NCBI GenBank assembly: GCA_900547915.1
Contig: URIN01000055.1
Location: 1 to 7,890, forward strand
Length of the DNA: 7,890 nt
Direction: 5' to 3'
From: an uncultured Clostridium sp.
GTDB lineage: Bacteria > Bacillota > Clostridia > Oscillospirales > Acutalibacteraceae
The notes below the pieces were generated by a model. The model saw only the letters and a list, made by a program, of their open reading frames with translations, made no database searches and was not told the DNA's origin. Shown in pieces: positions 1 to 6,803 of the stretch. The translations under genes were made by a program, and so were the position numbers. How positions within the stretch are numbered: the first letter of the stretch is position 1; each line of letters begins with the position of its first letter.

Positions 1-286
1 ATCACACGGCGAGGCGGTCGGCATCGGAATGGTAATGATAACCCGCGCAGGTGAAAAATCGGGAATTACCGAAAAGGGCACCGCAGATAAAATAGCTGTT
101 CTGCTTAAAAAATACGGCCTTAAAACAGAAACAGACTTGCCTGTTTCAGAAATCGTCAGCAATATGGCATATGATAAAAAACGCACATCAGGCGGAATTA
201 AACTCATAATGCTGAAAAGTATAGGCAACAGCTTTATTGACCCAATGTCTATGGACGGCGTCAAATCTCTTTTCGGTGTTGAATAA
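1..286 (+). CDS. aroB: 3-dehydroquinate synthase AroB, C-terminal part (5' end outside window)
   Basis: Last 94 residues of 3-dehydroquinate synthase, the NAD- and metal-dependent cytoplasmic enzyme that converts DAHP to 3-dehydroquinate in step two of the shikimate pathway. The reading frame is already open at base 2 and begins SHGEAVGIGM. HGEAVxIGM is the family hallmark, and its His is a metal ligand. Further on, a DKK motif near residue 59 of the fragment, then GGIKLIMLKSIG, matches the usual AroB C-terminal pattern DKK...G.I..VL...G. The frame ends at TAA 284-286. The internal ATG at 29 is not a start, because the hallmark motif lies upstream of it. About 250 N-terminal residues, including the NAD-binding domain, are missing at the window edge. 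aroA follows after 9 bases, consistent with an aro operon. Identification is firm. Confidence 0.95.
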   Translation, partial: SHGEAVGIGMVMITRAGEKSGITEKGTADKIAVLLKKYGLKTETDLPVSEIVSNMAYDKKRTSGGIKLIMLKSIGNSFIDPMSMDGVKSLFGVE

Positions 287-295
287 AGGAAAAAT

Positions 296-1504
296 ATGAA
301 AATTGTTGAAATAGAAAACTCCGCACTTAATGGAGAACTGACCCTGCCGCCAAGTAAATCGGCGGCGCACAGGGCTATTATATGCTCGTTCCTTGCAGGC
401 GGCGGTACAGTGGAACCCATAATTCCTTCAAAGGATATGAAGGCGGCAATAGGCGCCGCAAACAGCCTGAAAAGCGGAGATAAGATAATAAACTGCATAG
501 AAAGCGGAAATACGCTGCGCTTTTTTATTCCCGTGGCGGCGGCACTCGGCAAAGATGTCACTTTTATAGGAGAAGGCAGACTTCCTCAGAGACCGCTCGG
601 TGAGTATATCGAACTGCTTCCTAAGCACGGTGTAAAGATTGAAAGCGGCGGTTCGCTTCCGCTGTCAATAAGCGGAAAACTTGAAAGCGGCGATTTTGAG
701 ATACGCGGAGATATAAGTTCTCAGTACATAACCGGTCTTATGCTTGCATTGCCCTTGCTTGACGGCGATTCTAAAATAATTCTTACCACGCCGCTCAAAT
801 CAAAGCCGTATGTGGATATGACTATAAAAGTCCTCGGCGATTACGGCATTTGTGTTAAGGAAACTGATTACGGCTATTTTGTTAAAGGCTCTCAGAAATA
901 TGCCGTGCGTGATTATACTGTAGAGGGAGACTGGAGCCACGCGGCGTTCTTTATGAGCGCGGCGGCAATAGGCGGCAAAGTTACCCTTGATGGAGTGGAT
1001 ATGAATTCAGCTCAGGGTGATAAAGCGGTAGTTGATGTTATGCGTATGTTCGGCGCAAAGGTAACTGTCGGCGATAATTCGGTCACCTGCGAGAAAGATG
1101 AACTTCACGGAATAGATATAGACTGCGATAATATTCCCGATATGGTGCCCGCAATTGCCGTTACGGCGGCGTTCGCACAGGGCAAAACGGTTATAAGTGG
1201 TGCACAGCGTCTTAGATTTAAAGAGTCAGACAGAATTGAAGCTATTGTTTCAAATCTAATAAAAATGGGCGTTGATGTTACCGAAACCGAGGACGGTATG
1301 ATTATAAATCCATCGGGTGTTCGCGGAGCACAGCTTAAAGGTTACAATGACCACAGAATAGTCATGGCATTTTCGGTGGCGGGTCTTTTCTCAAACGGAA
1401 AGATTTGTATTGATGAGGCTGAAAGTGTCAATAAAACATATCCGTCATTTTTTGATGATTTTAATAAACTGGGAGGAAAAGCGAATGTCATCAACGCTGG
1501 GTGA
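296..1504 (+). CDS. aroA: 3-phosphoshikimate 1-carboxyvinyltransferase (EPSP synthase) AroA
   Basis: EPSP synthase joins PEP to shikimate-3-phosphate in the cytoplasm, the penultimate step to chorismate. At 402 residues it is shorter than the approximately 427-residue E. coli enzyme, as is usual in clostridia. Substrate-binding residues can be placed against E. coli: K21, S22 and R26 in PSKSAAHR; R99 in QRPLGEY; Q143 in SSQYITG; D282 in NIPDMVP; K309, E310 and R313 in RFKESDRI; R354 in NDHRIV; K380 in NKTYPS. The PEP loop reads ESGNTLRF (69-76), the clostridial form of NAGTAMR, with Gly71 kept and Asn72 in the Thr97 place. The ATG at 296 follows an AAAGGA site at 285-290. The TGA stop lies inside aroC, with a 20-base overlap, so translational coupling is likely. 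All key residues are present, so it should be active. Confidence 0.96.
   Translation: MKIVEIENSALNGELTLPPSKSAAHRAIICSFLAGGGTVEPIIPSKDMKAAIGAANSLKSGDKIINCIESGNTLRFFIPVAAALGKDVTFIGEGRLPQRPLGEYIELLPKHGVKIESGGSLPLSISGKLESGDFEIRGDISSQYITGLMLALPLLDGDSKIILTTPLKSKPYVDMTIKVLGDYGICVKETDYGYFVKGSQKYAVRDYTVEGDWSHAAFFMSAAAIGGKVTLDGVDMNSAQGDKAVVDVMRMFGAKVTVGDNSVTCEKDELHGIDIDCDNIPDMVPAIAVTAAFAQGKTVISGAQRLRFKESDRIEAIVSNLIKMGVDVTETEDGMIINPSGVRGAQLKGYNDHRIVMAFSVAGLFSNGKICIDEAESVNKTYPSFFDDFNKLGGKANVINAG
1471..1477 (+). promoter_or_regulatory. Ribosome binding site for aroC
   Basis: GGGAGGA lies seven bases before the ATG at 1485 and is the strongest Shine-Dalgarno match in this stretch. It decides the start of aroC: the same frame is open back to an ATG at 1410, but those extra 25 codons only shadow the 3' end of aroA and have no counterpart in chorismate synthases, which begin a few residues before the FGESHG motif. 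Confidence 0.85.
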
Positions 1505-2558
1505 AAATATAAAACTGTCTGTTTTTGGTGAAAGCCACGGCACAGCTATCGGCTGTGTTATAGATGGCCTTCCCGCAGGCGTAACGCTTGATTTTGATAA
1601 AATTCAGAAAGAAATGGATAAGCGTGCCCCAGGCAGGGATAAATCCTCAACGGCAAGAAAGGAACCCGATAAGCCGCAGATACTCAGTGGTGTACTTAAC
1701 GGAAAAACAACGGGCGCCCCTCTTGCAATGATAATTGAAAATACAAATACAAGAAGCGGTGATTACGATTCCGTGCGCTTTGTGCCCCGTCCGGGTCACA
1801 GTGATTACCCTGCATATGTAAAATATAATGGCTTTAATGATATACGCGGAGGCGGCCATTTCAGCGGCAGGCTTACTGCTCCCGTAGTTTTTGCTGGCGC
1901 TATTGCAAAGCAGATACTTGCTGAAAAAGGCATTACTGTAGGCGCTCATATTTTGCAGGTAGGCACCGTATATGACACGCCGTTTGATAAAAATAATATA
2001 GATGCTAAAAGACTTGAAGAGTTATCTTCTGACTTTTTTGCCACAATCAGCACTCAGAAAGAAATCGAAATGCGTGCTTATATTGAAAACGCGCGTCTTC
2101 AGGGCGACTCCGTGGGCGGCGTTATTGAGTGCGCCGCAGTCGGCGTTCCTACCGGAATTGGTTCGAATATGTTTTCAACAGTTGAGAGCAGGCTTTCTTA
2201 CGCTCTGTTCGGTATTCCCGCAGTAAAGGGCGTTCAGTTCGGAGCAGGCTTCGATTTTGCCGCTATGCGCGGCAGTCAGGCAAATGATGCGTATGAGGTT
2301 AAAGATGGCGCCGTTCATATGAAGTCTAATAATAACGGCGGTGTGCTTGGCGGCATAACAAGCGGGGCACCACTTGTGTTTTCAGTTGCCGTAAAGCCTA
2401 CGGCTTCCATTGCAAGCGTTCAGGACAGTGTTAATCTTAAAACTATGGAAAATGAAAAGCTTGTTGTTAACGGCAGACATGATCCGTGCATAGTTCCGCG
2501 CGCGGTTGCGGTGGTGGAAGCGGTGTGCGCTTTCGTGCTGCTTGATATGATGATGTAA
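1485..2558 (+). CDS. aroC: Chorismate synthase AroC
   Basis: Chorismate synthase performs the 1,4-anti elimination of phosphate from EPSP to give chorismate, using reduced FMN. The protein has 357 residues, normal for the bacterial family. All three family signatures are visible: GESHGTAIGCVIDG at 15-28, with the catalytic His18; GHFSGRLTAPVVFAGAI at 124-140; and RHDPCIVPRAVAVVEAV at 331-347. RAPGRD at 47-52 and RPGHSD at 102-107, with a second conserved His105, also fit. There is no fused flavin reductase domain, so this is the monofunctional type and reduced flavin must come from elsewhere. The start at 1485 was chosen from the Shine-Dalgarno site at 1471-1477 and from homology. Its first 20 bases overlap the end of aroA, and pheA follows after 17 bases. 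Confidence 0.96.
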   Translation: MSSTLGENIKLSVFGESHGTAIGCVIDGLPAGVTLDFDKIQKEMDKRAPGRDKSSTARKEPDKPQILSGVLNGKTTGAPLAMIIENTNTRSGDYDSVRFVPRPGHSDYPAYVKYNGFNDIRGGGHFSGRLTAPVVFAGAIAKQILAEKGITVGAHILQVGTVYDTPFDKNNIDAKRLEELSSDFFATISTQKEIEMRAYIENARLQGDSVGGVIECAAVGVPTGIGSNMFSTVESRLSYALFGIPAVKGVQFGAGFDFAAMRGSQANDAYEVKDGAVHMKSNNNGGVLGGITSGAPLVFSVAVKPTASIASVQDSVNLKTMENEKLVVNGRHDPCIVPRAVAVVEAVCAFVLLDMMM

Positions 2559-2575
2559 AAAGGAAATTTGTTTTA

Positions 2576-3706
2576 ATGGATTTGCTCGATTTAAGAAAAG
2601 AAATAGATAAAATAGACGAACAGCTTATTCCGCTTCTTCAGCACCGAATGGATATTTCAAGGCAGGTTGCCGCTTATAAGGCTGAAAGAGGGCTCCCTGT
2701 TTTTAACGCCGAAAGAGAAGGCCAGATACTTGATTCTGTAAAGGAAAAATGCGGTGAGGACGGCGATGCCATTGCCACTGTGTTTTCTGCAACTATGGAT
2801 GCTTCCCGTGCCATTCAGCATAATATTATGGAAAGCGGCGGAAATTTAAGAAATATTATTATTTCAGCAGTTTCAAACGAAAATGCGTTTGATCAGAAAG
2901 TTACAGTTGCCTGTGCAGGTGTTGAAGGCAGTTATGCAGACGAAACAGCGCTCACTCTTTTCAAAAATGCTTCTATCAAGCATTACAGAATATTTGAAGA
3001 TGTGTTTGAAGCTGTCAACAAAGGCGAGGCTCCGTTCGGAATAGTGCCTGTTGAAAATTCAACGGCGGGTTCTGTTCACGAGGTGTATGACCTTATTATA
3101 AAATACAGATTTTATGTAGCAGGCTCGTATTCCCTTGAGGTAAATCACTGCCTTTGCGCACGCAAGGGTGTTGAATATTCAGATATTGAAGAGGTTTACA
3201 GCCACCCTCAGGCTCTTGCGCAGTGTTCTGAATTTTTAAAGAATTTTGATTTTACGGGTGTAAACTACACAAATACAGCAGCGGCGGCAAAATATGTTGC
3301 CGAAAGCGGCAGAACCGATGTGGGCGTTATTTGTTCTGCGGATGCCGCAAAAAAATACGGACTGCAAATATTAAAAACAAGAATTCAGAATATAAGTAAT
3401 AACAGAACAAGATTTATTGTTATTTCAAAGAAACTGATAATAGAAGAAAATGCAGATAAGATATCTCTTATCTTTGCCCTTCCGCACACAACCGGTTCAC
3501 TTTACAGAATACTCGGCAGATTTTCAATGGCAGGGCTTAACCTTACTAAACTTGAGTCAAGACCGGTAGGCAACGGTGAGTTTAGCTATTATTTTTATGT
3601 TGATCTGCTCGGAAATATAAATGATAAAAAAACGCTGGATCTGATATGCGCGCTTTATACCGAGCTTCCCGAATTTAAATTTTTGGGCAATTATCACGAA
3701 TATTAA
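2576..3706 (+). CDS. pheA: Bifunctional chorismate mutase / prephenate dehydratase (P-protein) with ACT domain
   Basis: A two-step enzyme that rearranges chorismate to prephenate and then dehydrates and decarboxylates it to phenylpyruvate for phenylalanine. Three domains in 376 residues: an AroQ chorismate mutase (about 1-88), a prephenate dehydratase (about 108-285) and an ACT domain (about 295-375). Mutase residues aligning with E. coli are R7, R24, K35, E48, S77 and Q81; N44 stands where E. coli has Asp48. The dehydratase shows GVEGSYADE (115-123), GIVPVENSTAGSV (155-167), NTAAAAKY (233-240) and the catalytic TRF motif at 278-280. The ACT domain carries GSLY (307-310) and ESRP (327-330), the phenylalanine-binding motifs, so feedback inhibition by phenylalanine is expected. 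An AAGGA site at 2560-2564 precedes the ATG. It uses the product of the gene just upstream. Confidence 0.95.
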   Translation: MDLLDLRKEIDKIDEQLIPLLQHRMDISRQVAAYKAERGLPVFNAEREGQILDSVKEKCGEDGDAIATVFSATMDASRAIQHNIMESGGNLRNIIISAVSNENAFDQKVTVACAGVEGSYADETALTLFKNASIKHYRIFEDVFEAVNKGEAPFGIVPVENSTAGSVHEVYDLIIKYRFYVAGSYSLEVNHCLCARKGVEYSDIEEVYSHPQALAQCSEFLKNFDFTGVNYTNTAAAAKYVAESGRTDVGVICSADAAKKYGLQILKTRIQNISNNRTRFIVISKKLIIEENADKISLIFALPHTTGSLYRILGRFSMAGLNLTKLESRPVGNGEFSYYFYVDLLGNINDKKTLDLICALYTELPEFKFLGNYHEY

Positions 3707-3715
3707 TTTTATTAC

Positions 3716-3722
3716 GGGGGTG
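3716..3722 (+). promoter_or_regulatory. Ribosome binding site for the VTT-like membrane protein gene
   Basis: GGGGGTG can pair with the anti-Shine-Dalgarno sequence if one G-U wobble is allowed. It sits four bases (counted from the last G of the G run) before GTG 3725 and seven bases before TTG 3728. The adjacent rare start codons make the exact start ambiguous by one residue; the spacing mildly favours TTG 3728. No ATG lies near enough to be a better choice. Confidence 0.6.
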
Positions 3723-3724
3723 CC

Positions 3725-4498
3725 GTGTTGAGGAAAAGCAAACGCCGCCAAACAAATTTAATATCAACGGTAATAGTTATCGTAACGATTGCCCTTATGG
3801 TGTTTCTTGCGATATGTCTGCATGACCAGGCAAGCCTTGAGGTGCGTTTTGACGCCATTATAAGCTGGCTTGATCAACTTGAAAGAGCCGTAGTCGGGCT
3901 CGACAGTCATATAGAGATACTGATATGTATTTTTGCTTTGTGGCTTGCAAAGTGCCAGCTTCCCATACCAATAAGTGTTTTGTGTGTAATTTCAGGTATG
4001 GTGTTCTCAATCCAAACCGCCATGTTAATAAATGCTTTTTGCATAACCGTGTTTTTTATGATTAAATATGCGGAGGGCTCATGGATAGGCGGCGGTTGGG
4101 CAATGATGATTTTGAATATTCATCAGGCAAGGTTTATTAAGGACTGGGTGCTGTTTAAGGGCAAAGGCAATCCTTATATATTGCTGGTATCACGTTTTGT
4201 GCCGTCTATACCGCTTGGCATGGTTTCAAAGCTTTACGGCTCAATGCACTATGATTTTATATATTATGTTTGTCTCAGCATTATAGGAATATTGCCGCGC
4301 CTTTATATCTACACACGCATAGGCGCTGAAATATACAATCCGTTTTCACGGCAGTTTATTCTTCTTGCTATGCTGGTTGTTATGTTTACCGGCATCACAA
4401 GTCTTGCTTTCAATATTTACTATGGTATTAAATCACGCCAAATGAATCAGACTCTTCTGATTTATTCTCATAAAGAAAAATATAAAATTGTTTTATAA
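3725..4498 (+). CDS. VTT/TVP38-like (SNARE-associated, DedA superfamily) integral membrane protein
   Basis: A polytopic membrane protein of 257 residues (256 if TTG 3728 is used). A basic N-terminus (RKSKRR) precedes a first hydrophobic segment at about 12-32. Further ones lie near 64-76, 83-113, 151-170, 178-198 and 210-233. The segment ILLVSRFVPSIPLGMVSKLYG (152-172, key residues R157, F158, P160, P163 and G172), followed by IIGILPRLYIYTRIG (186-200), matches the conserved pattern of TVP38/TMEM64-type VTT proteins: RF.P..P, a short loop, then G.LP...IY..G. Relatives act in membrane lipid handling, including lipid scrambling and undecaprenyl-phosphate recycling. Which of these applies here cannot be read from the sequence. 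The gene lies 18 bases after pheA and 28 before the GHMP kinase. The superfamily call is fairly good; the function is unknown. Confidence 0.72.
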   Translation: MLRKSKRRQTNLISTVIVIVTIALMVFLAICLHDQASLEVRFDAIISWLDQLERAVVGLDSHIEILICIFALWLAKCQLPIPISVLCVISGMVFSIQTAMLINAFCITVFFMIKYAEGSWIGGGWAMMILNIHQARFIKDWVLFKGKGNPYILLVSRFVPSIPLGMVSKLYGSMHYDFIYYVCLSIIGILPRLYIYTRIGAEIYNPFSRQFILLAMLVVMFTGITSLAFNIYYGIKSRQMNQTLLIYSHKEKYKIVL

Positions 4499-4526
4499 AA
4501 AATACAGAAAGGCATAGGAAACAGTT

Positions 4527-5807
4527 ATGAAACCAAAGGAATTTATCACCGCTATTCAGGCGGGCGAAATGGATGAAAAGTTAAAGGCAGTCTATGTTAC
4601 GGACAGCGCCGTTGAGGCTCAGAAACCCCGATACATAAGACTTATAAACGAATTTATAAAGCTTTTCGGAGAAGAAAGAGATGTTATTATCACTTCTGCT
4701 CCGGGCCGTACAGAAGTATGCGGAAACCATACAGACCACAACAACGGCAAAGTGCTTGCAGCATCCGTCAATCTTGATGCAGTTGCAGTGGCATCAAAGA
4801 ATGATGAGGATATAGTTCGTGTTAAGTCGGACGGTCACGCAATGAATGTTGTTGACACAAGTGAACTTCTTCCCGATGAGTCTGAGTTTGGTCACTCAAC
4901 TGCAATGGTGCGCGGCGTTGTTGCAAAAATAGCAGGTTTGGGATATAAAATCGGCGGCTTTGACTGTGTAACAACTTCTGATGTTATTGGTGGCAGCGGG
5001 CTTTCTTCCTCTGCAGCGTTTGAAGTGCTTCTCGGTACAACTCTTTCATATCTTTATAATGATGGTGTAATTAATTCAGTTGAAATAGCTAAAACAGCAC
5101 AGTATTCTGAAAATGTTTTCTTCGGCAAACCGTGTGGCTTGCTTGATCAGATGGCGTCATCAGTAGGCACATTTGTAACTATTGATTTTGAATCTACTGA
5201 AAATCCAAAGATCAAAAAGGTTGATTTTGACTTTTCAAAAAGCGGCCATGCACTTTGCATAGTTGACACTGGCGGAAGTCACAGCGACCTTACCGATGAT
5301 TATGCGGCTGTACGCGGAGAGATGGAAAGCGTTGCTCAGGCAATGGGCAAGGATGTTCTTCGTGAGATAGATTTTGAGGAATTTAAAAAGGCTGTTCCCT
5401 CGCTTATGGGCAGGGTAAGTGACAGGGCACTTCTTCGCGCATTCCATTTTTACAGAGAAAATTCAAGAGTGGAAAAAGCAGTTTCAGCTCTTGAAAGCAA
5501 TAATTTTGATGAATTCAAAAAAGTTATTAACGAAAGCGGACGTTCTTCCTATATGTATAACCAAAATGTTTATACACCAAAAAATCCCGCAGAGCAGAAG
5601 ATATCCCTTGCTCTTTGCATTTCTGAAGATATACTTGGTGTGGACGGTGCTTACCGTGTTCACGGCGGCGGCTTCGCAGGCACAATTCAGGCTTTTGTGC
5701 CGGTTGAGCAGCTTGAAGAGTATAAAACCAGCATTGAAAATGTTTTTGGAAAAGGAAGCTGTCATGTTCTTATTATCCGTCCGGTGGGCGGCACAAGAGT
5801 AATGTAA
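4527..5807 (+). CDS. GHMP-family galactokinase homologue with altered sugar-binding motif
   Basis: A 426-residue GHMP sugar kinase, closest in layout to galactokinase, which phosphorylates galactose at C1 with ATP. Motif 1 is GRTEVCGNHTDHNNG (60-74) in place of the usual GRVNLIGEHTDYNGG. Arg61, His68 and Asp70 correspond to human GALK1 Arg37, His44 and Asp46, but Asn67 replaces Glu43. The ATP loop GGSGLSSSAA is at 155-164. The catalytic Asp207 lies in CGLLDQ, Tyr259 matches GALK1 Tyr236, and motif 3 GGGFAG is at 380-385. About 40 extra residues precede motif 1. I recall GNHTDH forms as common in clostridial proteins annotated galactokinase, so a different or broader sugar substrate is possible, and I give no gene symbol. 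An AGGAA site at 4516-4520 serves the ATG. No galT, galE or transporter is in the window. Confidence 0.85.
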   Translation: MKPKEFITAIQAGEMDEKLKAVYVTDSAVEAQKPRYIRLINEFIKLFGEERDVIITSAPGRTEVCGNHTDHNNGKVLAASVNLDAVAVASKNDEDIVRVKSDGHAMNVVDTSELLPDESEFGHSTAMVRGVVAKIAGLGYKIGGFDCVTTSDVIGGSGLSSSAAFEVLLGTTLSYLYNDGVINSVEIAKTAQYSENVFFGKPCGLLDQMASSVGTFVTIDFESTENPKIKKVDFDFSKSGHALCIVDTGGSHSDLTDDYAAVRGEMESVAQAMGKDVLREIDFEEFKKAVPSLMGRVSDRALLRAFHFYRENSRVEKAVSALESNNFDEFKKVINESGRSSYMYNQNVYTPKNPAEQKISLALCISEDILGVDGAYRVHGGGFAGTIQAFVPVEQLEEYKTSIENVFGKGSCHVLIIRPVGGTRVM

Positions 5808-5827
5808 GGCTGCGATTGTTTTAAATT

Positions 5828-5835
5828 AAGGGGGA
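5828..5835 (+). promoter_or_regulatory. Ribosome binding site for the lipid kinase gene
   Basis: AAGGGGGA ends seven bases before ATG 5843. This supports ATG 5843 over the in-frame GTG at 5837, which would sit almost on top of the site. The product then begins MKYVFIENPIAG, as lipid kinases of this family normally do. Confidence 0.75.
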
Positions 5836-5842
5836 TGTGTGT

Positions 5843-6799
5843 ATGAAGTATGTGTTTATAGAAAACCCGATTGCGGGCAATAAGAGCAGGCGTATGCTGT
5901 TTAAGCAGGTTCAGTCTGCATTCAGACTTATTGACGATGAAATGATCATAAAGGAAACAAGTTACCGTGGTCACACAAAGGAAATTGCCGCTTCATATGC
6001 CGAAAAATACGGCGAGGATTGCGTTATTGTATCCTGCGGAGGTGACGGCACAGTTCACGAGATAGCAAACGGACTTGCCCACACCAAAACGCCTCTCATG
6101 ATTCTGCCGTTCGGTACGGGCAATGATTTTGCCAAAAAGATATACGGAACTAAAAAGATAGATTCATTAAACGTTGTAAAAGCGTTCGGGCTTCATACCG
6201 GCCGTCCCAAATATGATGTAAAGCCGATAGATCTTATTGATTATAACGGTGAAAAATGTATTAATGTAATGAGCTTCGGACTTGATACCAAGGTAGAAAC
6301 TATCGGCAGAAAAATTGCCGGAAAAGTAAATTTCCTTGGCAGCCAGGCGTATAATATCGCAGTAGTTCCCGCTGTTCTTCAGTCTATGAAATACAAGATA
6401 AATTTTGATCTTGATTGCATAGGCAAAGACGGCAGACCGTATAAATGGACTGTTACACCCGCTGACTATACATTGCTCGCAATATGCAATGCAAGCTATT
6501 ACGGCGGCGGTTTCTGCCCGGCTCCCAATTCTAAGATTGATGACGGTATCCTTGATTTCTGCCTTGCAGATGCGCTTACGCTTGCAAAAGCACTCCCCCT
6601 TATTCCCAAGTACAGCGCAGGCACGGCAAATGAGGAGACAACAAGCCTTATTCACACGGGTTATTTAACCGGCGGCAGAATATGGTCTGTTGATGGTTCA
6701 GGATTGCTCGGTAATTGTGACGGTGAAAATTTTGATTACCCCGAAGTTAATTTTAAAGTTGAAAAGCATGCCTTAAGGCTCTGCTTAATAAAGGAATAA
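5843..6799 (+). CDS. Diacylglycerol kinase-family lipid kinase (DagK/YegS/BmrU type)
   Basis: A 318-residue soluble or membrane-associated lipid kinase expected to phosphorylate diacylglycerol or a related lipid with ATP. The N-terminal catalytic domain starts with MKYVFIENPIAGNKS, the usual NP.AG opening. It carries GGDGTVHEIANG (66-77), the nucleotide-binding signature, and LPFGTGNDFAK (88-98). The C-terminal beta-rich domain shows GGGFCPAPNSKIDDGILDF (221-239) and a late DGE (293-295), both typical. There is no signal peptide or membrane segment. Length is normal for the family. True DgkB enzymes recycle diacylglycerol released in lipoteichoic acid synthesis, but YegS-like relatives use other lipids, so the substrate is open. 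It lies 35 bases after the GHMP kinase, and its last codons hold the ribosome binding site of the next gene. Confidence 0.9.
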   Translation: MKYVFIENPIAGNKSRRMLFKQVQSAFRLIDDEMIIKETSYRGHTKEIAASYAEKYGEDCVIVSCGGDGTVHEIANGLAHTKTPLMILPFGTGNDFAKKIYGTKKIDSLNVVKAFGLHTGRPKYDVKPIDLIDYNGEKCINVMSFGLDTKVETIGRKIAGKVNFLGSQAYNIAVVPAVLQSMKYKINFDLDCIGKDGRPYKWTVTPADYTLLAICNASYYGGGFCPAPNSKIDDGILDFCLADALTLAKALPLIPKYSAGTANEETTSLIHTGYLTGGRIWSVDGSGLLGNCDGENFDYPEVNFKVEKHALRLCLIKE

Positions 6800-6803
6800 T
6801 TTT

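Noticed and set aside
1647..1949. Antisense open frame of 100 codons opposite aroC.
   Set aside because: It covers the conserved second signature of chorismate synthase on the other strand and shows no domain of its own.
4458..4499. AT-rich stretch with TATAAA at 4481-4486 and 4494-4499, considered as a promoter for the GHMP kinase gene.
   Set aside because: There is no good -35 element at 16-18 bases upstream (TGATTT at best). The stretch encodes the Lys/Ile/Tyr-rich tail of the membrane protein, which explains its composition.
4852..4857. TTGACA inside the GHMP kinase gene, and another at 5262-5267, considered as internal -35 boxes.
   Set aside because: Neither has a -10-like hexamer at the right spacing; both encode Val-Asp-Thr within the protein.
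5419..5802. Second + strand frame of 127 codons inside the GHMP kinase gene.
   Set aside because: The overlapping kinase frame holds the conserved motif 3 here; the alternative reading is low-complexity and unlike any family I know.
5808..5842. Longest gap between genes, checked for a terminator, promoter or small RNA.
   Set aside because: No inverted repeat followed by a T-run and no paired promoter boxes are present; apart from the ribosome binding site it seems to be a plain spacer.
6167..6655. Antisense open frame of 162 codons opposite the lipid kinase gene.
   Set aside because: It lies wholly inside a gene with clear catalytic motifs, has no recognisable domain and is Cys/Ile-rich as expected of a reverse-strand shadow. 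No good ribosome binding site was evident.
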